Assembly (NCBI GenBank): GCA_016748015.1
Contig: JAAOMT010000741.1
Location: 475,621-539,620 of the forward strand
Direction: 5' to 3'
DNA from: Geosiphon pyriformis
Lineage: Eukaryota > Glomeromycota > Glomeromycetes > Archaeosporales > Geosiphonaceae
DNA: 64,000 nucleotides
Positions 50,577-62,388 of this stretch are shown piece by piece. Below the pieces are notes generated by a model. The model saw nothing but the letters and a program-made list of their open reading frames with translations. It searched no databases and was not told the origin of the DNA. A program made the position numbers and the translations under genes. How positions within the stretch are numbered: position 1 is the first letter of the stretch; each line of letters starts with the position of its first letter.

Positions 50577-51300
50577 TCATCTTCTCCAAAGAGATTGAGC
50601 TCCGGTGAAATCAAGCTATTTATAGGGTATTCTAATTGAACAGTTTTGTCTAACTCAAAACTAACTAGTTTGTTGAAGTCTTTTGTGGATAGAGTGTATA
50701 GTACTTGAGGCAAAATAAGCTTTGTATCCAAGAGACCAAATCTTTGTATAAGAGTTTTGGCTCTTTTTGCAATAATCAAAACTCTTGGGACATCTAAATA
50801 TATAATGCCCAAAATTTTCACTTGTATCTCTAAAGTTGTTTTTTTCATGAGCTTCATTTCTTCTATGATTTCACCAAGACAACCATAGAATTCTAGTTGC
50901 CTTCCATATGACAAGTTTTTGTCTATGGGCAAGATTTCCTTAATCGTTTTTCCAATTGTTATGGAAAGTGTAAGTATTGCTGCTGTTATGCTTTCCAGCA
51001 AATACTTATCCATTTTGCTACCAATTTTTTCTCTTCTGGTAGTGGTTTTCTTTGGTCTAATAACAGTATGTGTTCTACTGTTATCAGTTATGGTGGTTTG
51101 TTTTCCAATAGTCAGAGTAGCATTTGGATAATTTTTGATCCAGTACTCATAGAGAGTGTAGAAAGCGTTTTGAATGTTTTGATCTAGAAAATAATTGTTT
51201 ATGTCAATTGAAGATACCTCTGTTTTGGGAATGGTGCATTTATTTATATTTGATTTTTGTTGATCATTTGGGTTGGTATTATCACAACAAATAACTAATC
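50546..51300 (-). CDS. Uninterrupted extra ORF downstream of integrase in the LTR element
   Basis: About 250 codons without a stop on the minus strand, from a stop near 51,300 to 50,546; the first ATG gives 155 residues from 51,013. It lies after the integrase and runs about 30 bases into the 3' LTR. The sequence is charged and helical in character (for example YTLYEYWIKNYPNATLTIGK and LEFYGCLGEIIEEMKLMKK). I recognise no domain. It is notable because gag and pol of the same element are broken by stops, while this frame is open. It could be an accessory Ty3 protein, or open by chance. Confidence 0.5.
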
Positions 51301-51426
51301 AGGTCGTTTGTGATATTTCTTGAGTCATGTGCCATGAACAGGGCAATCATTGAAGATTGTTCTATATTGATCTTGTAAGATATAAGAACTATTGTTCAAA
51401 ACTTTGTTAACTATAAAGAGTCCTTT

Positions 51427-52470
51427 CTACCGGCTAGAGAATTTATTACTATAGATATTGTCTCTGTCTGAATGGTATTCTAAAACTAAGTCACCAACAC
51501 TTAAGGAAAGTGTTTTATATGTTTTTTTTTTCTTAAGCTTCTCTTGGAATTGTTTTATCTTTTCAAAGACAATTATCTGTGCTTCTACTAATAAGTCAAG
51601 AATGGTACTAAGTCTTTTTTGCAAAATGTCTTTGTAATTCCCTATTGTTATTTTTTCAAAAGATATTGTCTCAATGTCAGTTTTTATTGGTAGGATTGCC
51701 ATTTATTCATAGAGTAGATAAAAGGATTCATAACTTGTTATGTCATGATTCACAGTTCTATAAGCAAACAAAGCTGAAGGCAGTACTTTGTCTCATAAGT
51801 TTGTTTTTTCGCTGGTTTTGGCTAGGGTTTCACATAGTGTTCTATTGAAATGTTCCACTAGGCCATTTGTTTGGGAGTAATAAGGAGAGAAAAGTTTGTG
51901 ACATATTTCCATTTTTCTGCAAAGTTCTTCAACAAGTGTACTAAGAAAAGCTCTTTCTCTATCAAATAAAAGTTCTTTGGAGCAGCCATGGTAACAAATG
52001 ATATCTTCATAAATAAAATTGACTATTAAAACTGCTGTTTGGTCTGGAATAGCTCTTGCTTCTACCCACTTTGTAAGATAGTCAGTAGCTGTAATAATGT
52101 ATCTGTTGCCATCAGGAGTTATTGTTAAAGGTCCAACAACATCTATACCAATTCTGTCAAAGGGTTGACCAACAGAGATTAGATGGATATCTTTTTTGTG
52201 ATTGGGTTTTCCTCTTTTTTGGCAGATATTACAGATTTTGATGTATTCAGCAATGTTTTTTCCCAAGGTAGGCCAATAATAGCGAGCTAGAGTTTTCTGA
52301 ATTGTTTTTGTTTTTCCAAAGTGTCCAGCTAATGGATCAATGTACATATTGTAGATCACAATTTCTTTTTCTTCAAATCTGATGACTCTCTGGAAGCGGT
52401 CAAGATCATTTCTATTTCTTTTATAAAGTTGGTTTTGGCAAATCAAATAGAAATTTGATTGTTTGCACAA
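51427..52470 (-). pseudogene. Integrase region of the Ty3 element
   Basis: An open 225-codon frame (52470-51793) holds the integrase: HHCC zinc module (AGHFGKTKTIQKTLARYYWP then CNICQKRG), and the catalytic D, D, E in GIDVVGPL, LLFDRERAF and NGLVEHFNRTL. A second frame (51702-51427) carries the C-terminal piece ending in GDLVLEYHS, so there is a break near 51,750. DNA integration into the host genome is the family role. Confidence 0.9.
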
Positions 52471-52625
52471 ATGTTCTTTTTGTTGTCATGTGTATTTTGG
52501 TGGGTATTGTCCTTTACCCAAAAATTCTATTAAGGCAGAGTAGTTGTCCAAGTCTATTATTGTGTTTGTCAAAAAAGGGGGAATTATTAATAATTAAGTT
52601 GGTTTGGTTTAAGAAGGTTGTTCTG

Positions 52626-53987
52626 TTACTGGATGGTAAGTCTGGAGAGAGCATCAGTGTTTTGATGATTAGCTTCTTTGTAATATTGAATATCATAGTC
52701 AAATTCATTCAAGTGGAGTATCCAGTGAGTTATCCATTTGTGTTCTAGCCTCTTTTTGTTGTGCAGCCAAACCAAAGCTTGGTAATCTGTTACCACCAAA
52801 AACTTCATACCAAGAAGATACTTACTTCAGTAACTGGTGGACCATACTACTGCTAAGCATTCTTGTTCAGTAACTGAATAGTTCTGTTCTGTTGAGAAAA
52901 GGGTTCTACTAACATAGGCTATGGCATGTTCTTTGCCATCTTCATCTTTCTGGGAGAGAACAGCACCAAGTCCAAAGCCAGATGCATCAGTATGGAGGAT
53001 AAAGGGTCGATCTAGATCAGATTGCTTAAGGATGGGTTCTGTAACCAGTTTTTCCTTTAAAGTTTCAAAGGCTTTTTGCTGATGTGTTCTCCAATAGTAA
53101 TTGACATTTTTCCTGAGTAGCTGATTGAGAGGAGAGGTGATTTTAGAGAAATCCTTAACAAATTTGTGATAATAAGAGACCAAACCAAGAAAAGAGCATA
53201 GTTTATAAATGTTCATTGGTTGTTTAATGTTTTGAACTTTTTCAACTTTGGCTGGGTCAGAAAAGATTCCATCTTTTGTGATAAAATGACCAAGGAACTG
53301 GGTGGATTGTCTTCCAAAGAAAGATTTGATTGGGTTGATCTTGAGGCCAGCATTTCTGAGGAGGTCAAAAACCTTTTGCAAATGTTCCAGATGTTCATTC
53401 CAGGTTTTTGAGTATACTATTATGTCGTCCAAATAGACTAGAACAAAGTTTTCTTTGACTGATTCAAATACTTTATCCATTAAGCATTGGAAGATGGGAG
53501 GGGCATTGGTAAGACCAAAAGGCATGACTGTGAATTTATAGATGCCATACTTGGTGATGAAGGCAGTTTTCTTTCTGCTTTCTGGATCCATCTTTACTTG
53601 CCAAAATCTAGTAGTTAAGTCAATGGTTGAAAAGAAAGCAGCATCTTTGAATTGGTCTAACATTGCATTAATCTTGAGAAGTAGGTACATGTCTCTTTCA
53701 GTGATGGCATTTAATTGACAATAGTTGACACAAAAGCATAGTGTTCCACCTTTCTTAGATATTATTACAACTGGGAAAGCCTATTCACTCTTGGTTTCTT
53801 GTATGAATCCAAGTTCTTTCATCTGGTTTATCTCTTTCTTGATAAACTCATCATTGTGCTGATTGGATTGATAAGGCTTCAAATGAATGGGTTGAGTTTC
53901 TCTGGTGGTGATGGTGTGTTGTATCACATGAGTACATCCAGGGGTATCACCTTCTTTGGAGATAACTGGGCTATTTCTAGCCAGCAA
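52626..53987 (-). pseudogene. Reverse transcriptase/RNase H region of the Ty3 element
   Basis: The RT is easily read: FSTIDLTTRFWQVKM, FGLTNAPPIFQCLMDKVF, VYLDDIIVYSK with the catalytic YLDD intact, and GHFITKDGI. RNase H begins at FILHTDASGFGLGAVLSQ and ends TDYQALVWLHNKKR. Two in-frame stops interrupt it: TAG in SE-stop-AFPVV near 53,780 and TGA near 52,828. Both are the places where Trp is expected, as from TGG by G-to-A change. Confidence 0.92.
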
Positions 53988-54585
53988 ATTTTCAATGTCT
54001 ATTTTTTTTTTCTAAGGAGGGTTCTTTTTGTTCTACAGCCAGTGATTGGATCTCAAGTGGTTCATTCTCAAAAGACTTCTGTATTTCTTTCAATTCTTCT
54101 CTGGGTATCAAACTGATTGGTTCCCAATCTCTGTAATAGATCAGGCATGATTTGCATTCATCATTTGAAGAATACAAGAGTTTGTTGCACCAACACCAGG
54201 CACAAGGACCATGCCACCAAAAACTGTATTTGGCTTTTTTGCCAGGTTTTCTTTCAAAGGTTCTTTTAAGAATATCATAATAAGACCAGCAAATCAGCTT
54301 GCCATTTACAATGATTCTTTTTTTATCTGCTTTAACATTGTCCAGTGGTTTGCCATTGCTGGTAAAGGTGGTATAGGCGAGTTCAACAGTTTCTTCTTGC
54401 TCTTTTTGTTCTTCTTCTTCATCGCTCTCTTCATTATCTGATTCATCTGATTATTCTTCTTCTTGGTTTTGTTTGGGTACTGAGAAAGTTGTCTAATGAC
54501 AACACTTAACCACAATGGGTTTCTCACCACATCTGATGGTTAATTCACAAAGTTCATAATCAAGCAAAGCTTTTGCTTTCTTGAG

Positions 54586-54978
54586 TCATTCATTGCCAAC
54601 AATAATAGTGTATTTCTTGGCTTCAGAAACTTTCATGTCAGTTTTAATGCTGATTCCATTGATGCGGACAGGAACAGTTTTGGCAATACCCAGTTCTTTC
54701 TTTTTGTCACTATGTATGTTGGTCATTGGTCTGGTAGAAGGTTCATTAATCTTTCTACCAATTGCTTTTAAGAAGTGTTTGGCAATGACACTAACAGATG
54801 ATCTACTGTTCAGAATTAAGTCAATAAAGTATCCAGCCACTTGGGCTTTACAAATCAGAGGGGTGACATTGCTGTTGTCAGCAAGTCCAATTTGGCGAGG
54901 GCACTTGTTAGTTTTTGGTGTCTTTTTTTTTGGAATCAAGGATTTGCAAAGATCCTTTCTGAACTGTAGATGGGTCAT
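54586..54978 (-). pseudogene. Protease region of the Ty3 element with lost active site
   Basis: A 130-codon frame shows the aspartic-protease segment FIDLILNSRSSVSVIAKHFL. The family has D-S-G-S-S at this place; here it is N-S-R-S-S. Both changes (Asp to Asn, Gly to Arg) are single G-to-A changes in the coding strand, so the protease is dead. Confidence 0.8.
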
Positions 54979-55319
54979 TAACTGGCCAAAAGTAATATGT
55001 GCTGGAGTTTCTATGAGATCTTTGACAATGGAATAGGGTCCAGATTTTTGTATAATTTCTGGGAATTCTAACTTTGGAGGATTCTTAAAAATTTTAGCCT
55101 TTGGTGGTTCATTGTTATCAGCAGCAGAAGTTGAAGCTTTGTTGGGATCTAAAACGAAATCAATCTTGGCTTTTTTCTTCTTTCTGGTTGGTTCTGAGAT
55201 GTTAATTGCTAGTTTATCTATGTCATGGTCATTATCAGTTAAGTTAAAAGTGTAAAAGGGGTTTTCTTCTGATTGGCTTGTACTCTCACCCTTTGGAGGT
55301 GTGCCTACCAGTTTAAAGG

Positions 55320-56861
55320 CTAATAAACAGTGGCTTCAACTAGGGGATTCTCTCCAAAGAAATTGATGTTGGCATGATTGGGTCTTTGATTGGGAACATT
55401 GTTGTTGTTGTTGAATCTGTTGTTTTGGTTGTTATTGTTTCTGGAAGCTGGAGGAGGCAGTAGAGGATTGTTACAATCTCTTGAATAATGTCTAGTTAAT
55501 CCACAATAATAGCATACAGGTGGGCCACAATTTTGCTGTCTTTGATAGGAAGGTTACTGGGGCTGGTTAAAACGAGGTTCATATTTAGGTCTTGGTGATT
55601 GCTGGTTATCTCTAACTGCTTGTGCCAACAGTTCTAATAACCAGGCAAGGTTAGCTGTAAGTCTATCTATCAATTGTTTATTTGGGTCTTGGGTTTGGAC
55701 AGCAAAAGAAGTAGCAGCTACTTGAGGAGCAGGGGCCATGACAGGAGCAGGAGCAAAAACTGGAAGTGTGGATCTCAGATGCATCCTTTGGTTATTTTCA
55801 ATCCTTTGGGCAAGTTTAATAGCCATATCCATTGTAGGGTTGTCTTTCAGAGCCAAGAAAGACCAAAGAGCATAAGATAAGTCAGTTCTCAATCTTTTTG
55901 TAAAGGAGTGAATCTTTTGTTCTTTTGTCCAGTTCCTTCCAGAGTCTACTCGCTTGATTAACTTTCTGATTGCTTTGGCATATTTGGTTACAACTTCACC
56001 AGGACCTTGGGTTCTTCTTTCCAGTTCTATGCACCATTTAGATATTAAGATTGGGATTTTGAACTTGTTTTCAAACCAGGTAGTGAAAAAGGTATTGTTT
56101 TTTCCTGCATCTGCTGGTGTCCATCTGATAATTCTGTGCTGGACATTGGCATTGGTTTCTTGTGAAAACCATGTGGCAGAAGAGTCTTGAAAGTAGCCAC
56201 CAATGATTTGGAACTTGTACTCATTATCATATTGGTTGGCAGTAGCTGCTCTTTCAAAATTGTCTAACCATTCAATTGGATCTTGTGCATCATCTCTGAA
56301 TAATAGTAATGGGGTGTTGTTTCTTTACCTCAAAGCAGTTTGTATGCCTTGGAGGGTGGCTAAGATGTTTGCTTGCATTGGATCTTGGGCCATTGGTTCA
56401 GGAGTTACTGTTTGAGTGAAATGATCTGAATTACTTGGGAAGAAATTAAAAATAGGAGTGGTTTGGTAACTTTCTTTTTCTGTTTCAAAAGGAGTTTCAG
56501 CTGATTGATGGGCAGCAATCCAGATGTGAATTTGGTAATTTAGATATTCGAATTCAGAAGGTTGTTGTTCAAAGGTTGCTGAATATAAGAGCTGATTTAT
56601 ATTGTTGTTTTTTTCTTTAAAGTTGTTTTTAAAGTAAGCTTGGTCAAAGTAATAGATTGTGTAGGCTGTATAGGTTTTAGCTGAATGCTCATTCAGGAAC
56701 CAGTTCCAAAAGTCTTGAAATTGTCTGCTGGATTGTTTTTCAATGAGAAAGCAGATCAAGCAGGAGGGCAGAGGATTAAGTTCAATGAAATCTAGGTTGT
56801 TTCTGTTGTGTGCTACAAAGTGTTCTTCTGATTGCTGTGGCAGATATGAGTAATCACCCAT
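55320..56861 (-). pseudogene. Gag region of the Ty3 element
   Basis: Starts at MGDYSYLPQQSEEHF (56861) and reads through in one frame with internal stops at 56325-56327 and 55551-55553, both likely CAA/CAG to TAA/TAG. The capsid part includes DPIEWLDNFERAATAN and RTQGPGEVVTKYAKAIRKL, typical of Ty3 Gag. The nucleocapsid zinc knuckle is CYYCGLTRHYSRDC (C-x2-C-x4-H-x4-C), followed by an Asn-rich tail. Confidence 0.88.
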
Positions 56862-56913
56862 ACAATAAGGGAATAAATGAATTTTGACAACCTCACAGGA
56901 AGCACCACTTTTA

Positions 56914-57567
56914 TGTTATGGGTTGGAGTAACAAGCTAATAGATAACAAAGGAGAACAGGATTGTAAGGTGATGGAAATAATCAAAGAGGATTCAACTTT
57001 AAAGAGTGAATTGAATGAGTATGGATTCAATGTGTGAGATCAGTCTCATAAAATATCTCAGTTGTTATTCTTTTCAAAGGTAACTGGAGAATCTGAAGGT
57101 AGAAAGATAGTCCATACTGTTAACAATTGATCACCACTGGTATAATTCTATGCCTCATGTCAGCACTCTTAGAATTCAATATTAGATATCAACTTGTGCT
57201 TTTCAGTCACATTTATTCAAATAATCCTCAAATGCTACAATTATATATGTCAGGAAAAAGCCAACAAGTAATCTTTTATCCTAAGATGTTTGGATACTTG
57301 AAGGTAGAGAAAGGGAAATTAGTGATAAGAAAGTGATTGAGATGAAAGTTGTTATTTTTATTTATTTGATTCTTGTCTGAGAGATGATTTTCTATAGCTA
57401 AGAGACTTATCGCTTATATAGCTATTGAAAGTGATCAATGACCAAGTCAACAGTCAGGTCATTGATCAGGTCAATGATTACTATCTAAAAATAGAGTGGC
57501 TAATTATATGACATTAGTGACTAATACATGTGATAACTAATAAAAATTATGGGTTTCAACCATAACA
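56914..57567 (-). repeat. 5' LTR (right copy)
   Basis: 654 bases, partner of 49923-50576; it is upstream of gag for this minus-strand element. It should carry the element's promoter. Confidence 0.93.
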
Positions 57568-57571
57568 ATAG
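57568..57571. repeat. Target-site duplication ATAG, right copy
   Basis: Matches ATAG at 49919-49922. Confidence 0.75.
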
Positions 57572-60500
57572 ATTTAACTTTATATAGCTTTAGAATTAAT
57601 TTATTATTAACTACTTAATAGCCAAGTATTATCTTTCAAAATAGTCAATTTAAAACACTTTTGATTATTTTTTTCTTATTAGAACAAAAGTTTTTCATAT
57701 ATTTATCTATAGCTTTTTTAATAAAATTATCTCTGATAATTTTAAATTTATAATACTTAGATTTTTAGTAACTTCTCTTAATTTTTGACAGATAACATAG
57801 AATTCTTTTTAAACTTTTACTATTATCAATTATAATACATATTTTAAAGACTTTTTCTTTATTAATAGTAGACCAAATATTAAGAAAGCAATTAGTTTTT
57901 AAATCTTGATTTGAATCTAAACTCTTTATAATTTTGGCCACCAAAAATTTCAGCTTGAAAAACTTCAATGATTGTTTATTCTTTAAACATTTAAACTTAT
58001 TAAACCAAAATCTAAAAAATATTTTATTGGCAGAACTAATTACTACTTTCTTCAAAATCTCTTAAATAGTATTCAAATTACCACAATTTCTTGTACTATT
58101 AAATCTAGCCATTTTTTTTGAAAATTTGTCCAATAAATACTCCTTAAACTATAACTACTTATTAACATTAGCATTTTTAATTCTAAACTTCCACTTATCT
58201 TTATTAGCCTGTTTACAATTATTATTGAAATAGATATCTAAGAGACTACTTAAACCAACTGCAATAGAGACTGCCTTATGATTAGTATCAAAAAACTCAG
58301 ACACAATATCAATTTTATGATTAACAAATATGAAATTTATGACTTTTTTAACATCTTTAAAATTGTTCTAAGTATGAGCTTTGCCTAATAGATGTCTACT
58401 AAATAAGTTAATTAAGCACAAATCTACACAAAACTTAAAACTCACACTTTTTTTCAAACTGTTTTTATTAAAATTTCCACCCAAAACCACAAAAGTGTTA
58501 GAGTTAACTGTTTTAGCAATAAAAAAATTGATTTCCAAAGCTTGGCCAAACTTAGTTTCAGCAGAAACACCAACATATAAACACAAAATTGTAACTGATA
58601 GTTTGCCTTTAAACAGAAGACACACTAAAATAACTCAACCAGGAACTTTTTTTACTTTTGAAATATAACAAACCAGAAAATTGTTAATAACAATAGCTAT
58701 TTTAATATTAAGAAAACTTTTGTCTAGACCAGATATAAAAATCCTCATACTATCAAACTTATTCATAATTCACAGCCTAATATTAGATCTTAACTTCATT
58801 TTTGTAATGATCAAAATTACATTATCCAAATTTATATGTTAATAAACAATATTATCTTATTTGGCAGAAACATTAATACCTTAAATATTACATATAGCAA
58901 TTTTTCAGACCAAATCATTTATTGAGATAAAAAAAACATTAAAAAACTTGAGCTAATATACAATTAATTTATTCTTGTCAAGACCAAACCAACAAAAACT
59001 TTAAAGATTACTATTTTAGATTTCAATTTGTTCACCTTAGTAGTTAGAACTTTTGATTAATTCAAACTCAAATCTGAAACTGCATTATTTGCAACTAAAA
59101 AAAAAAGATGAGTAATACAGATAAATTGTCTAAAACTATATTCAAAACCAATTTTAAATTCAAAAAAACAGATACAGTTAAAGAAAGAGATTAAGAAATA
59201 GATATCAAAGACATCAAATTTATAGCACTTAGTTTTTGCACAATATTTGACACTTGATTAGCCAACAACTCCAAGAAATATTCTAAAGAAACCAAGTAGG
59301 TACCAATAGATAAATTATTTTAAATAACTACAAAATTTTTTTTAATACATAATATACCAAAAAAAGGTGATTTAAAACCAGAACCAGAGTAAGTATTGTT
59401 AAAAGAGACAGCAAGTGAAACTATTTATGTTCGAATTTGTTACTAAAGACAGCAGAATAAAAAATAAAAACACTTTTCTTAATATACAATCTAGCCAGTT
59501 GAAGGCAATTTTCTTTTAAAGCAATTCTTTTATAAGTTTTTGGTAAAAACAAAACACTTGTATTTAATATATTATATTCTAAGACTGAATGTCTAAAATA
59601 CTTATACTTCTTACACCAAACCAAATCTAATTTGGTTCAAAAAAGTTTTATATTACCAAAAATTGGCTCTATGCAAAAAACAGATTTCAAATTATTTTTT
59701 ATATCAAAGTCAATTACAATACAATAAATTTTATTGCCAGTTTTAAATGATTAATTGATAATACAAATTTTTTTATCAGCTCTTTTCAATAAAGTGCCCA
59801 GATTATAAGCTGTTATTTCCACAAGTAAGATAAACAAAAGCACTCTAAAACAATTTTTAGACATTTAAGTTTTGCGATTTTTTACAGTTTTAGCTACATG
59901 TATTAAATCTTTCTCAATTAAGAATAAATATCTGACTGCCAACTGCTTAGTCTAATTTGATTTAGCAAATTTCATCAGACTTCTATCACAGTCTAATTAG
60001 TTGTAATTAAATCAACACTATCTTATTAAACTTAACTACTGCAGTAATAATTATTTTTTTTGACATATTTATGAGAATTTTTTTAATTATTACAGTCCAA
60101 TTTAACCTAATTTTTTGTCTTTTAAGATTATTATTTAATTTAATTTCTTTTTCTATAGCCAATAACACAGTCTTTTCTATGTTTTTCTTTGATGTAAATA
60201 TAGATTTAATGATTTCTTTAAATTTTAAGAAAGTAGTGGCCTTCCCAAAACCATTAATTGCCAAAAAAAAATTTCTAATGAGCTGAATTTTTGCTGTTGC
60301 TGATTTTTTTTTTACAGCCAATAAATTAATATCCAATATAAAGAATTTCTTAACAGCCATCTCAATCTGAATTTTTACTATTTTAAAATTAACTTATTTT
60401 TTGTTAAGAGAAATATTAAGAGAAGAGAAAAAAAAACCTATATCTTTATTTATTTTAAAGTTGATTATATCAATAAAAGAGCTACTATTCAAATTTGTAT

Positions 60501-60900
60501 TAACTCTTTTAGTTTTAGAAGTTATTGTAGTCAAAACAAAAAGAAAACCACTATCTAAATTTATTATAATATTATTAATCTTACTGTCATTAAACTTACT
60601 ATTTATATCTGAATACATGCCATTATTAATACCAAATTTGACCAAAAAAATTTTTTTTTATTTTTAAAATACTTAATATTATCAACAGAGACCTTTTTTC
60701 TTTGAAAAAAAGTACTATTAATAAGACCATAAAGAGCATCCTTGAAAGTCTTCTTCTTTAACATATTACTACTTATAGCAGCTTTCAGATTTATTACAAA
60801 AAGATTATTAGCTTAAGAAATATTGAAAGTAATATAAGCAAAAAGATAAAAACAAAACTTTTTTTTTGAAAAATAGTTTTTTAGAGAATTTGAACATAGA
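57572..60900 (-). pseudogene. 5' half of the decayed LINE (nucleic-acid-binding ORF and endonuclease)
   Basis: On the minus strand an N-terminal frame starts MAVKKFFILDINLLAVKK (60360) and shows INGFGKATTFLKF, like the first ORF of Rhizophagus-type LINEs. Further down, at 58,625-58,368, an apurinic-endonuclease-like piece reads ETKFGQALEINFFIAKTVNS then FVVLGGNFNKNS (family: GGDFN) and DLCLINLFSRHLLGKAHT. Stops and A+T enrichment show heavy decay. It joins the 3' half (46,564-49,918) once the Ty3 element is removed. Confidence 0.75.
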
Positions 60901-61079
60901 AGAAAAAAAAGTTTTAATTTTATTAAAATAGAATATAATAAAATATATTAAATATATATATAAGCTTTATTTTTTGTTATTTATTATTAACAAAAATTTT
61001 TAAAATAAAAAATATAATAACAAATTTAAAGTTAAAATTTTTTATTAAATTATTTTCTAAATTATTTATATTATTAAAT

Positions 61080-61610
61080 ATTTTCAGTTTTTAAAAAATT
61101 AAAAAATTTAAATATGTTTAAAAAAACTATTAATAATTATATAATATTATGTTTTATTTTGTTATGTTTTATTTTTTTTTGTTTTGTTTTGTTTTATTAA
61201 AAACTTTTAAAAAAATTTGTATTAGTTTATACAAAATTTATTAATTAAAATATTATTTATATATATAACTTAAAAATATATTTTAAAAAATAATATAAAT
61301 TATTAATTAATTTTAATTGTTTTAAAACAATTTAATATTTATAATTTTAATATTTAATATATAATAAAATATTTTAAATATTACAAATATATTAATTATT
61401 TATTAATTATTTATTAAAATGTAATAATTTTTATTTACATTATGTAATATGTTTTTTAAAAATATTTTAATATATAATTACTTTAAAACAAATTAATTAA
61501 AATAAACAAAATATATATGTATTTTATTATTTTATTTATAAAACCATTAAATTTAATTTTTTATAAAAAATCAAAATAATTTTATTTAACAATAAATTTT
61601 ATAAATAAAA
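61080..61610 (-). repeat. Right arm of the long-distance inverted A+T-rich repeat
   Basis: Reverse complement of about 39,650-40,110 with scattered differences; it carries an extra TTTTG-repeat tract near 61,150-61,195. The two arms enclose about 21 kb including RRP40, the NAB2-like gene and the nested retroelements. Confidence 0.65.
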
Positions 61611-62388
61611 ATAAAATTTTTTTTGTTTAATATCATAATTAATATGATATTATTTTATAAATTTTGTTATATGTATGATTTAATCATGGTATTTAGTTAC
61701 ATTTGTAAATTATTAAGAATTAAGATAAATAATAATGAAAATAATTGAATGAAATATTGAGCAATGTAAACTAAATAATAAAAATTTAAAGATTATTTTT
61801 GATGGCTTACCAAAGAGGAACTTTTGAGAAGAAAAATTAGCCGTTTATGAAAGTTCATTATTAATTAGGTGTTTAAAGGACAAAGCACCTTTAACCTTAG
61901 ATTCTTTTTTCCGGGCTCTGATGTAGGCCAAATACTATTTCATAAATGTTTCATCTTTTCGTGAATACGGTGAGAATTAACTTCGTTTATAATTTTCTTT
62001 TCTTGGCATGTTCGTTAAAATTCTAATTAACCTTTCGATATCTTGAAAAAAAGATCACAATTCTTGAACTTCCATCTAGTGCACGCTTAATAACATTCCG
62101 ATATAAACGTTGAAGAATATTATATGAAGTCTGAAAACCCATGATTTCAGGGCAATTCTTTTTTCTATCTGGTACACCTTCCTAGAAAGTGCGATTTGCA
62201 ATTCAAATTTCGATTGAAAAGTTAACGACTCTTCACACGATGTCAAGCTGCTCTCATCACCAAAAATAATCTCAGGCCAATCAACCATTTATAATTCAAG
62301 CTCAGGCTAGTCTTTCGTCAAAGTGACCTGCAAAATGAAAAACCAGGATCCTGGGCGTGAAGCGTAAATCTCCCCGAGGCACCAGTGA
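61611..62388. other. Spacer with an unassigned minus-strand frame
   Basis: Bases 62,288-62,076 on the minus strand hold a 70-codon open frame beginning MVDWPEIIFGDESS, and 61,930-61,840 another short open piece (YLAYIRARKKESKVKGAL). They have coding-like composition but no domain I can name, and no splice chain joins them securely. Possibly a decayed gene fragment (the DWPE start has a flavour of fungal transcription-factor domains, very uncertain). Confidence 0.3.

Larger units (their letters stand above)
49923..57567 (-). mobile_element. Full-length decayed Ty3/gypsy LTR retrotransposon
   Basis: The element is bounded by two direct LTRs of 654 bases each, starting TGTTA and ending TAACA, with ATAG target duplications. 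Coding order on the minus strand is Gag, protease, reverse transcriptase, RNase H, integrase, which is the Ty3/gypsy order. At the 5' side, TGGTGCTTCC four or five bases inside the right LTR is a possible primer site (complement of a tRNA 3' end with CCA). At the 3' side, GGAGAAGATGA abuts the left LTR as a possible polypurine tract. Several in-frame stops make it non-autonomous. It sits inside a LINE. Confidence 0.93.

Noticed and set aside
39650-61610. A single 21-kb giant transposon bounded by the inverted A+T arms
   Set aside because: The interior contains ordinary housekeeping genes and independently inserted retroelements, no transposase, and no target duplication is visible at the arm ends.
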